A stretch of DNA of 64,000 nucleotides from positions 18,822,807 to 18,886,806 of the forward strand of contig NC_084815.1 of NCBI RefSeq assembly GCF_963583255.1. Reading direction: 5' to 3'. This DNA is from Pyrus communis (lineage: Eukaryota > Streptophyta > Magnoliopsida > Rosales > Rosaceae). The notes beneath the pieces were generated by a model. It was given only the letters and a program-made list of their open reading frames with translations, did no database searches and was not told the origin of the DNA. A program made the translations under genes and the position numbers. This document shows, piece by piece, positions 51,063 to 60,123 of this stretch (within the stretch, counting starts at the first letter, position 1; each line of letters starts with the position of its first letter).

Positions 51063-51301
51063 CGTCACACCCTGGTCCAGGCCCCGACCACATCCTGGGC
51101 TCAACTCCACCGTAGCACGATATTGTCCTCTTTGGGCCCCGAGCACGCCCTCACGGTTTTGTTTCTGGGAACTCTCACAAGAACTTCCTAGTAGGTCACC
51201 CATCATGGGAGTGCTCTCGCGCGCTACTCGCTTAACTTCCGAGTTCCCATGGAACCCGAAGCGAGTGATCTCCCAAAAGGCCTCGTGCTAGGTAGGGATG
51301 G

Positions 51302-51343
<42 letters not shown>

Positions 51344-51374
51344 ATCACTCCCCTGGGCGATGTGGGATCTAACA
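51063..51374 (-). mobile_element. Cassandra TRIM solo LTR, minus strand
   Basis: Read on the minus strand, it starts TGTTAGATCCCACATCGCCC and ends GGTGTGACG, and it is flanked by a perfect 5-bp duplication TTATT (51058-51062 and 51375-51379). The 5S-derived part (about 51172-51270) keeps GGAAGTTAAGCGAGTAGCGC and GATGGGTGACCTACTAGGAA. Its internal 5S promoter region is better preserved than in the other copy. An (AT)n microsatellite of about 37 bases (51304-51340) occupies the TATATATA position of the LTR. It lies inside a larger LTR-like block, so it inserted later. Confidence 0.92.
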
Positions 51375-52769
51375 TTATTTATGCTTCTAGATTCACCAAC
51401 TCCACTTCCAAGGAACCTAATATGACACATAATACCCCACTTAGGCAACTTAACAAAACCAGCACACAAACCAAAGCCAAGTGCCATTTGTACATAAATC
51501 AAGGCTTACATCAATCGAGAACGACACGTCATCATGATGAGTCAACTAAGCTCCATCAAGCCCAACAAAAATCTACAAATTGACAACGATATAACAGCTA
51601 GATGTCTACCAATCATACAAACGAGTGGCGGTCCAATTTGATTACAACACCAAACAATTGAATTTCGAGAAACCGAGCTAGACATAGGTTCACAAGGTCA
51701 TTAAAAGGTATTTGGTACTTAGATAACACTTGTGGACGGGTCCTATGCATCGCCACACACGATGGTAGCCAAGGTGGAGGGTTTGTAAACCCGAATTTTC
51801 AACCTTAACCAAAAAGGCTCAAATTTACGGGGTAGCTAGAGCTTAACAAGGGAAACACTTTTCACAACTAAGCTGATGACAAATTGAAGCCATAAACTAT
51901 CCAATTTCACCAGAGAAAACTAGATTTCTAGGGTTCTAAACATCTAACACTAAAACGACTACAAAAGCAAGAACCAAGCATACTAACTTGAAGATTATAA
52001 AGAGTAAATGAAGTTTCATACCTCACTCAAAGGAAATGGTTGCTAGAATCACGAAACCCATGGGACTTTGCTACCTCTAATGGGAAAATGGAAAAGAAAA
52101 TGGGAAATCTAACACTACATAGATGTAGGGCTCGTCAAGAGCTTTCCATGGACACTAAGATCACCTAAAACGGAGGTTAGACGGAAGAGAAACAAGTCAA
52201 GTTGGCGGGTCAGCAACTTGATCGCACCCAAAAGCAATCAGGCGCTCAATTTTTGGAAACCTTGTAGAACATTCTAGGAGCTGCCCCTCCATTTATAGCA
52301 TTTTGGCCAAATTACCAAAATGCCCTCAAACTTCAAACGTCTCTAACTTCTTCGTTCTAACTTGAAATCTGTTTGCGCCTATGCACTCGTGGAATTAAGC
52401 TCTACCTAAACAACTTAAGAGTTGATCGAAAAGGTCAAGATTCAAAATGACAAAAATACCCTTCACTTCATTTTCTCGAAACCAGAGAATTTAACGAACT
52501 AGTTTCAATTAAATCTTCAAAATACGCCAAAAATAAAATAAATTACTAATTTTGGGGACGAGATATCAAATTTATTGTACTTTACTTATGCTCTAACATC
52601 ACGTGTGAATTGGGTTCAATCCCGTTCACATGCGTACTCTTCCATTTAGTCACTTTTAGGTTTAAATTTATTCACATTTTCCACCTCACTACACTTTATA
52701 GCTTCGTTACCTTTCAGGTGTCGTCCATCACAACTCAATTCAGAGTCCAGATGGACATTCTCGGTCGGG

Positions 52770-53830
52770 GTGTGTCATTTTTCGTGTTCATTATCATACC
52801 CGATATCTTAACGGGTCGTGTCGTGTAACACCTGTTAAAATAAACCGACAATATGACCCGACCCGAAATCAACCCATTAAAATTATCAGGTAATATGACC
52901 CGACCCATTACCCGTTAAAGAAAATATATTTTAAATCAATAAATAATGAAAATGAAAAACATAATTGACATAAAAAAAACAAAAAAAACATAATACTAAA
53001 TTAGTATATGCATACCACATTGTCACATAAATATTACTTCAAAACATAAAAATAAAAATAAATAAATAAAAAATAAAATAAAAAACATTTGTCTTTCAAA
53101 TATTACATACTCCAAAATAAGAGCTTAATGAAAAAGTATTAGTACATTACTATAAAATACCAAATATTCAGGGATATGCAAAATGAAGGGAGTTGCATTT
53201 CAAGGTTGATGAACCTTGGACATTTATATATGCTTTCACATTTTTTAGACTTGTACATTAATGATTATGAATTTTATTTATTTTGAACTCCCTTAAAAAT
53301 ACTATTCATGACGTATTGTATGGTTTTAAAAATTCAAACGATAATATACCCATACTCAAAGCTTAGAGGATGCGATCACAAGCCTTTGCATTTTTTTTTT
53401 CACATTTTTCGCACTTGTAAATTAATTACTATAATTTTTCTTAATGTGTTTGGTATTTTTAAATTACTTGATACTTTTATTTTTAATGTGTTTTATAATT
53501 TTTTAATCTCTCTTTGCCTATAGTAAACTATAAAAATAAATAAATAAATAAAACTTAAATTTTCAAAATTTATATAGATACAATATATACATATACAAAA
53601 TGGGTATTGTATTTTATAGTAAGTTTTTTTAGCAGTTTAAAAAATTAAAATCATCAAAATAATTTTTTTCTTAACGTGTTAAAACAAATTACCCGCGTGT
53701 CACCTTTGTGTGAATCTGTTAAGGACCCGTTATTAACGGGTTCTTATCGTGTGATCCAATAACGACCTAATTAGTTATCGTGTTGATCCAAAACCCGTTA
53801 TTTTCATGTCGTGTTAACAAGTCGTATAAG
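52770..53830. mobile_element. Possible hAT-like TIR element with ACGGGTCGTGTCG ends
   Basis: The left part has TTAACGGGTCGTGTCGTGTAA and ATGACCCGACCC. The right part has CACCTTTGTGTG, AACGGGTTCTTATCGTGTGA and TCATGTCGTGTTAACAAGTC in the opposite sense. The two ends are partial reverse complements. The middle is AT-rich non-coding DNA. The inverted repeats are imperfect and the borders uncertain. Confidence 0.35.
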
Positions 53831-53869
53831 AAATTACCAGATTTATTTATCATGTCATGCCAAACATCT

Positions 53870-54660
53870 GTATAGGAGAGCAGCCCTAAGATGGTCATTT
53901 CCCCACCCAATCTTACCAATTGAGCTGATTCCGAAGGCCAATTCAATGATGTCTTTAAGCCTATGCGAGAGAAAGACTTGCATACACTATGATGTCCATC
54001 TGAAGCAGTACTCGGAAGTAATAATGCACAATCATAGAGATACTGTTACACTAACATACCGGATTAGTTTTTGCTCCTCGATGTCTATTAACAAATTGAT
54101 TCTAGCTACTTGCTGAAGTGAATCCACCACCTGCTTCTTGGTTAGCTTCACCAGAAAGATATTTTCCCTTAGATGATAATGTAACAATTTTAAATCGCTA
54201 AAGAGAAAGCCCTTGAAGTTCCAATACGTGGTCGATTGCTGTTTAAATTTCGCATAAAATCATACAAAGACTAGATTTGTCCCTGACAATCTAGTGGGAA
54301 ATTCAAACAAATCATGCAACTTTTGTGCTTCGCTGGGCCATATTGTACTTCCAAACACATGGGAACTCAGAAAGCTTGCCCGGGCTTGCATGGTCCATAA
54401 AATAAAAGTTGGAACATATTCTGCAGCAACCACTTAAGTTCCTCCTGCCCACAGAAAATTTTGTTCACTCCATGTTTTCCTTTTGTGGTTTCAACATGCT
54501 TTTCCTTCCATTCTCCAATATGGGAATTAATCTGTGCCATTTGTAAGACCATCAATCCCTCAGTCTCTTCTTTTTCTTTTCTATCATATTGTAATTTATT
54601 GGTAAAACAGCATCGGATTCATCCAGAGAATAAACTTTCCCAAACCCCTAGATGAAGTCG
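53870..54660 (-). pseudogene. Decayed fragment of an unrecognised plant gene
   Basis: On the minus strand, conserved-looking segments follow each other across frame changes: GKVYSLDESDAVLPINYN (about 54640), MVLQMAQINSHIGEWKEKHV (54555-54500), GVNKIFCGQEELKWLLQNMF (about 54470-54410), SSHVFGSTIWPSEAQKLHDL (about 54360-54300), EFPTRLSGTNLVFV (about 54300-54260), and ENIFLVKL then QVARINLLIDIEEQKLIRYV (about 54160-54050). The amino-acid composition looks like real protein, but I do not recognise the family. Two or more frameshifts and several stops indicate a dead fragment. No intron borders could be assigned. Confidence 0.45.
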
Positions 54661-54845
54661 TAATATCACCATATTTATAAAATTAATTAATTTAAAGGTG
54701 ATAGGACCAACTAACCACAATGTGGTAAGTGGCTCTCTACCACAGTAGTGGAGAAGAATGTTGCTCTTGCATCATGTGGTGCCTTCATATCCCGTCGGCT
54801 CCCTAATCTAATATATAATCTAACAAATTTATTGTTTGACCCAAC

Positions 54846-54876
<31 letters not shown>

Positions 54877-54943
54877 AACCACAATGTGAAACAATATCTT
54901 GAGTTTTATGTATGAGCAAACAATATGTAGACTAGGTTAACTA

Positions 54944-55143
54944 GGATTTGGATCCTCTCCTAAGCAAGGGAGACGGATCCTTCTGATCCAAACACACGGA
55001 CCGTTGGATTTTGATCCGACGACTATAAACAAAAGGCTTCTCTAAAAGTTATAATAATTGTAGCCGTTAGATCAAAATCCAACGGCCTATGTATTTGGGT
55101 TAGGAGGCTCCGTCTCCTTTGCTTAGGTGAGGATCCAAATCCA
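54944..55143. mobile_element. MITE of about 200 bp with long inverted arms
   Basis: The left arm (AGGATTTGGATCCTCTCC, then AAGCAAGGGAGACGG) pairs with the right arm (CCGTCTCCTTTGCTTAGG, then TGAGGATCCAAATCC). The inner segments also pair: CCGTTGGATTTTGATC with its complement. The flanks GGTTAACT and AATTAACT share the six bases TTAACT, which could be a decayed 8-bp duplication. No coding capacity. Confidence 0.75.
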
Positions 55144-55567
55144 ATTAACTATACCAAGATCTTCTGTGCCGACTGTTAAGAATCAATTTAATTAGTCAAC
55201 AATTATGCATACATATGTCAAGTCTTCATTGGCACCTTAATCTTTGTTGTGTATTATTTCCAAACACATTTTTTTTATTGACTTCCTATCACATTTAAAC
55301 CTTGAACTCTTGTATGGAGAAAGACTGATGTTTTCAAAACATATTCGTCTATGAGACGATGTTTGTTCGTTGAGGTATGCTGATGTAGACCGAGCTTGAT
55401 CTATTATTGACAGGCAATTTACATTGGAATATTTTGGATTTGTTGAAGGAAACTATGTTACTTTAAGAAGTAAGATCATGATGATGTTTGTTACATCAAA
55501 AGTTGAGTATCAATGCGTTTTACGATAAAACCTCAAACGATCATCTATTGAATTAGACATGTACTTA

Positions 55568-55708
55568 TGGCTTAGTAGTATTTCTTTTTACTTGTAAATG
55601 AGATGATTTATGTTCAATTCTCGCCAAAGACGAAGTTAGACCATATTATTATGAGCTCATTGTGAGGCTTAACCAACACCACCACCCTCTCAGTATAGAT
55701 AACACTAC
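55568..55708 (+). mobile_element. SINE copy, degenerate
   Basis: It has the same organisation as the SINE at 56359-56519: a TTAGTAGTATT A-box-like segment, ACTTGTAAATGAGATG, a TTCAATTCTCGCC B box, GACGAAGTTAGACCATATT and CATTGTGAGGCTTAACC. It lacks a poly-A tail and has more substitutions, so it is older. Confidence 0.7.
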
Positions 55709-56358
55709 CAGAGAGCACACACTTTGTGTGTGTGAACAACCGCCTATCTCCTCCCACATTCTCCTCAAGCGCAACCGCTTCAGTTCATTCAAACTATCCA
55801 AAAAACATCGTGATTTCACTTACCTATATGAAAAAATGATGGTGGGACAATTTTTCTTAATAAGTGCATATTTTTATCTTATTAAATATTTTGATACAAA
55901 ATTACTATTTTTCCTTCTTATGTAAATATTATGTATCAAAAGTGAGGACAAAATAGAAAAAAAAGGTACAAAATTAATATTTTGCCATCCTCATCTCAAC
56001 ATTGTGTATTCAAAAGTAAGGGGCTAAAGAAAAAGTGGGCAAAAAGGTTGACAATGTGTGTTTTCTTAATAATATATATAATATAGAAGATTGTTTGGTT
56101 AAAAAACAAATTTAGAGAGAGTGTCAATTTTGATTAGTGCCATTGCACCGACTCAAAGTTTAACAACATAAGATGATTTATAATTGTAGTCTAAAAAAAT
56201 AGTATCTCTAACATTGCCGAGAATATTTAACATCTAATTTGACAAGATCTATCGTTTAACAAAAAAAAAAAACATTTGCCCAAAATATAGGACATTGTAC
56301 CTTCCGAAATTCACTAAATGGGAAGGAAATGTTTTGTTTTGACACTAACTACTGTTTT

Positions 56359-56519
56359 GCTACTTAGTACTACAATCTAGTGGTATTCGTCTTCACTTGT
56401 AAGTGAGAGGTCTTAAGTTCGATTCTCACTAAAGACGAATTTGAACCACATTATTACTACCCCATTGTGAAGTTAAGCCCACCCTCTCTCCTTAATATCC
56501 TTTGTTCAAGAAAAAAAAA
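56359..56519 (+). mobile_element. SINE with 17-bp target duplication
   Basis: It carries an A-box-like CTAGTGGTATTC, a B box AGTTCGATTCTC, then GACGAATTTGAACCACATT and AAGCCCACCCTC, and ends in a short A-tail. It is flanked by a perfect 17-bp direct repeat ACACTAACTACTGTTTT (56342-56358 and 56520-56536), the mark of LINE-driven retrotransposition. It is tRNA-derived by its B box and has no coding capacity. Confidence 0.85.
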
Positions 56520-56536
56520 ACACTAACTACTGTTTT

Positions 56537-57487
56537 CCAAACTATTAATACAGAAAAGAGAAAACCGCTCCCTAGCAAAATTATGCATGCTCTGAGGTCA
56601 ACTGTTAATACAGAAAAGTGAAAACCTCACTAGATACACAAGGGTTCAAACCTAACTTGGTGCCCAAGTCGTGTGCAGCTGGACTAGGGTTACTGGACTC
56701 TAAACTATTTTCGTGGCCCAAGTTGAAAGGTAGTTTACCTTGTGGTTGCTTGGTCAAAGGGCTGTGTCCCAGTTAGTCGTGGACTTGAGTTGAATACTTG
56801 AACTCTTTTGAAGGATAACTTAATGGGCTTGTAATTTTTTATGATGATTATCCATGAATTCCCTAAAACAAAATATGGTAGGATACGTACAAGGGTTATC
56901 ATGATGATGTGATGTGACTAGGTTGACAATGATGATAATGGAAGAACCCCTAAAAATGAAACAAAAGTCTCTTCATAAATTCTCTTATTTCACAATTTAA
57001 CATTAATTTTTATATTCATATTATAAATAATTTTACTGAAAAATCTAAGGTAATAAAGAATTCAACAAGAGCCCCATTTTTCGAGAAATTCTACTTCGCA
57101 TTTCTCTAGCTAAAGATTAGGTGGCCTTCTACGCACTTCTTTTCCACACACCAGTCATCACTGATTAATTTAGTGGGTTAACCACAATTTTCTCAAAACC
57201 CAACAAGATTTTAACAGTTCAAATCCAATTGTTCAAATATCAGTGCATCTCATACGTTGGCATACCTTACAGAACAATCCGAAGTTATGAACTTCAAAGA
57301 ATACAGAACAAAGTACAGTTGCCATTCATCCATCAACGAGCAATCAAATTTACGCCAACGTTGTTAAAATAACTCCAAATATTTACACAAAATCAGATTT
57401 CCGTAAAGAACATTAGAAAAAGCAAAAGAAAATTAACCAAGGAACCCTTACACGCTAAACAAAAAAGAAGCCTTGTTCTTGAATGGT
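56537..57487. other. Intergenic, no gene seen
   Basis: The part next to 57488 is probably the 3' UTR of the small gene that follows on the minus strand. Nothing else is recognisable. Confidence 0.5.
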
Positions 57488-57679
57488 TTAAGCAGCAGGG
57501 GCTCCAACCAGAGGTGGAGGAGGATGATGCGGGTAGGAAGAAGCAAAGGGAAGATTCCTGAGGATCAGAAACCGAACCCTCCTCGGAAAAGGCGCGGAAT
57601 GAAACAAATGCTCCAAAACCCTCGCCAGCAACACCGTGTACTCCTCCATCAGCTCCGCCAGCACCGCCACCATAATCAT
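57488..57679 (-). CDS. Small protein of unknown function, 63 residues
   Basis: The ATG at 57679 begins MIMVAVLAELMEEYTVLLAR. The frame upstream has only a TTG, so this is the natural start. The protein continues VLEHLFHSAPFPRRVRFLIL and ends with a Pro-rich tail (HHPPPPLVGAPAA). It has an amphipathic, helix-prone N-terminal half, then a basic PFPRRVRF turn and hydrophobic residues. There are no Cys residues, no signal peptide and no clear membrane segment. I recall very similar short proteins in other dicots, which suggests a conserved family, but I cannot name a function. A TATA box (57828-57835) and a GA-rich leader on the minus strand support transcription. No intron is needed, although a GTGAG-type site in the leader could be a splice donor. 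Confidence 0.65.
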   Translation of the reverse strand: MIMVAVLAELMEEYTVLLARVLEHLFHSAPFPRRVRFLILRNLPFASSYPHHPPPPLVGAPAA

Positions 57680-57827
57680 CTTTTTGGAATTTTCTCGATT
57701 ACCCAATTAATAACTCCAAAAACCCAATAACTATAGCATCAAATACAAATCAAAGACACAAGCTTTTGACAGTAGAAATTCCTCACCTTATCCCTTCTCT
57801 TTCTCTCTCTAGATTTTAGGGTTTTGT

Positions 57828-57835
57828 ATATTTAT
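57828..57835 (-). promoter_or_regulatory. TATA box of the small gene
   Basis: The minus strand reads CTATAAATATAC, a strong plant TATA box. It lies about 150 bases upstream of the ATG, followed by ACCCTAAAATC and a GA-rich leader. A start site near 57800 would fit. Confidence 0.7.
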
Positions 57836-57957
57836 AGAAATACATAACCACGTGAAAGCAGGTGGTGGGAAGTGGACTTATGTGGAAGGACATGCGATCT
57901 CATATGGTTCGGTTTTGGGGTTTTGGGATTGAGCATTAACAACGGCGCCCCTACGGT

Positions 57958-57981
57958 CCCCCCCCCCCCCCCCCCCCCCCC
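57958..57981 (+). repeat. Poly-C run of 24 bases
   Basis: An uninterrupted C homopolymer upstream of the small gene. Its length is uncertain in any assembly. Confidence 0.9.
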
Positions 57982-58370
57982 ACTATATTGAGAGATTTTT
58001 CATTATGACGGAATTACGAATAGTACATTACGTATTTTTATATAAATGGTAAGAAATTTTACTTTTTAAGTTATTAATTTTTTAATACACATATCTCATT
58101 ATTTAGATAATGACACGTAATGTACTATCTCATGTTCTGATCACACTGAAAAATCTTCCCATATCCAAAGAACCTTCTAGTTTTTTCAGTGTGCTTTGCT
58201 ACTTGGCTGCCACGTGGACGTTGACACGAGGTGACTCGTTGGAGGTTCAGGGTTCGGATTTATCTGGACTATTTTTTAACCCAATTTTTACAGAAAAAGG
58301 ACGAAAGCAGAGAACAAAACATGTAGGTCACTCACTGGTCCTTGCCTTTTCTCATTCTTTATCCTTTGTT

Positions 58371-58998
58371 AGAGTAACTCCACCGAAGGCTATAGCCCGA
58401 TGGACAGGCAACCCAAAAAACCCAATAGCCACCTTCCCTTCTTCCAGCCCATGAGGGTGATAGGGCTCGGGGAAGGCTCGGTGGACAGGTTAGGCGGGGA
58501 TCCACAGCCCGAGAGCTTGAAGGCTAGCTGATGCAAGTTGATGTCATGGTGACATCAACCACGTTATAAAATTAATAAAATATATAAAATATTATTAAAA
58601 AAAAGTAAAAAATTAATAAAAAAGGAAAAAATTAAATGTAAAAAATTAATAAAAAATCAGAAGAAAAAAAATTAAAAAAAAAAATTGATTTAATTTTTCT
58701 ATAAATGTGTTATCATTATCTTCCAACTTACACCACAATTTTATATTTTCTCAAATACTTTGGGTTGTAATTTCTTATTTAATGATACGTGGTACAATGA
58801 GACCGATTAAAAATCCTATCCGAAATTACAAATATAATTATTTTTTATTATTTTATAAAATAAAAAATACTAATATATTATTGCCTATTGCCATGACTAT
58901 TCAATTTAGAAGTGGAGATCCAAAAGGCAGTTACTGTTCACTGGGGGAATTCAATAGTAAGTTGCCTTAAGGGGCCTTTGATACGCTAGAGTTGCTCT
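58371..58998. mobile_element. MITE-like element with AGAGYAACTC ends
   Basis: The termini AGAGTAACTC and the reverse complement AGAGCAACTC are inverted. Inside the left end is GC-rich sequence and the interior is AT-rich (AAAATTAATAAAA runs), a composition typical of MITEs. No target duplication could be fixed. Confidence 0.5.
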
Positions 58999-60123
58999 TC
59001 CGTGTCCTCCTTGCCACGCCCTGCAATTTGCATACATGAATTCACTGTTATATTGTGCAAAGTTAATAATATAATGTTATGCAGATAGAATTTTATATCA
59101 TTATATTACTAAACAAAAGGTCACAATAACTGAATGTTATGTCATTTACAGACATTGCTTTAATAAGTCACTTACATGTCACCTGTAAGCAATTATGAAC
59201 TAATGTACGTTGAGACTAAGGTGGTATTAGAATCAACTGAAAGTTGAGAAATAAATGTGAAGGTTCTTCAGGAACATTTGAATGTTTGTTACAAATTTCT
59301 TTTGTGTCGATCAAGTGATTGATTAGTCTACTAGGTATATTTAGGCATCACTTGACAAAGGCTCTTGACATAACTTATCAAAGTGCTTCGGCAAATGTTG
59401 CTAATTGATGATATGTACGTAATATAGTTTGATTGACAACAAGAAGCTCATAATTATTCAACAAAATGTTTTTGTGAATAAGCTGAAATTATACGCTTCA
59501 CGTTTATTTGTGTGTAAAAGAAGTTGACCTTCAACATTGGGTCCGTCACTGTAAACGACTCCTCATTTGTGATCAGGTGACTCAGCCATTTGCGAATGTG
59601 GCCTCACTGCATCAATGGTTGAGTCACTCGCGGCCATGTAGACGATTGTCCCAAGCACTTTACCGTGTTTGTGAAGTAAGCAACGAACAACACCGTACAT
59701 CTTCACTAATATAAGTTAGGTCACAGCTTGGCACGTTTCTCGGAAACGAATAGTATTTTCTACTTTATTAAATCACAATTAGACATGTGCAAACATAACA
59801 TATTAAAAACATGAAAAAATTTCTGCCACTGTCAAACTGATATTGGCGGGTAAGTAGGAGTGGCTACTTGCAAGAGGAGGAGCCTAATTTTCCCATACGT
59901 TATGTTTCCATTGAAAACAAAGACAACTAAACTCTAGAAAAACAGAGTTGTATGGAAACACAGACTAAATCAAACTACAAACTGTCATTATTTATCTCAT
60001 CTAAGGTTACATCCGCACGCTCATATGAGAACGCAATTTACAAGCCTAACAACCCGTTTCAACTGAAACACATCGTGGAATGAAGCCCCTATGCCTATCA
60101 TCTATGGCTTCCTCCGTGCAACG
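58999..60123. other. Intergenic, then 3' UTR of the NAC gene
   Basis: No gene. The ORF at 59508-59714 has no domain. The last part is probably the 3' UTR of the minus-strand NAC gene. Confidence 0.5.

Larger units (their letters stand above)
49698..52598 (-). mobile_element. Long LTR-like block, minus strand, with a nested Cassandra LTR
   Basis: Read on the minus strand, it starts TGTTAGAGCATAAG (52598), continues with GATATCTCGTCCCCAAAATT and has a TATA box TATAAAT at 52292-52298. It ends ...GGATCGGGGTGCGTGA near 49700. No pol ORF is seen, so it is a solo LTR or a coding-free derivative. It carries an array of stem-loops (50601-50903) and a later Cassandra LTR insertion (51063-51374). A perfect palindrome CGTCACGTGACG is at 49734-49745. 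The boundaries are approximate and no target duplication was confirmed. Confidence 0.5.

Noticed and set aside
57488..57706. 72-residue form of the small protein from TTG at 57706
   Set aside because: It would need a non-ATG start. The ATG at 57679 is the first usable one.
57473..57730. Plus-strand ORF opposite the small gene
   Set aside because: Its product is Arg/His/Pro-rich and lacks a promoter, while the minus strand has a TATA box, leader and protein-like sequence.
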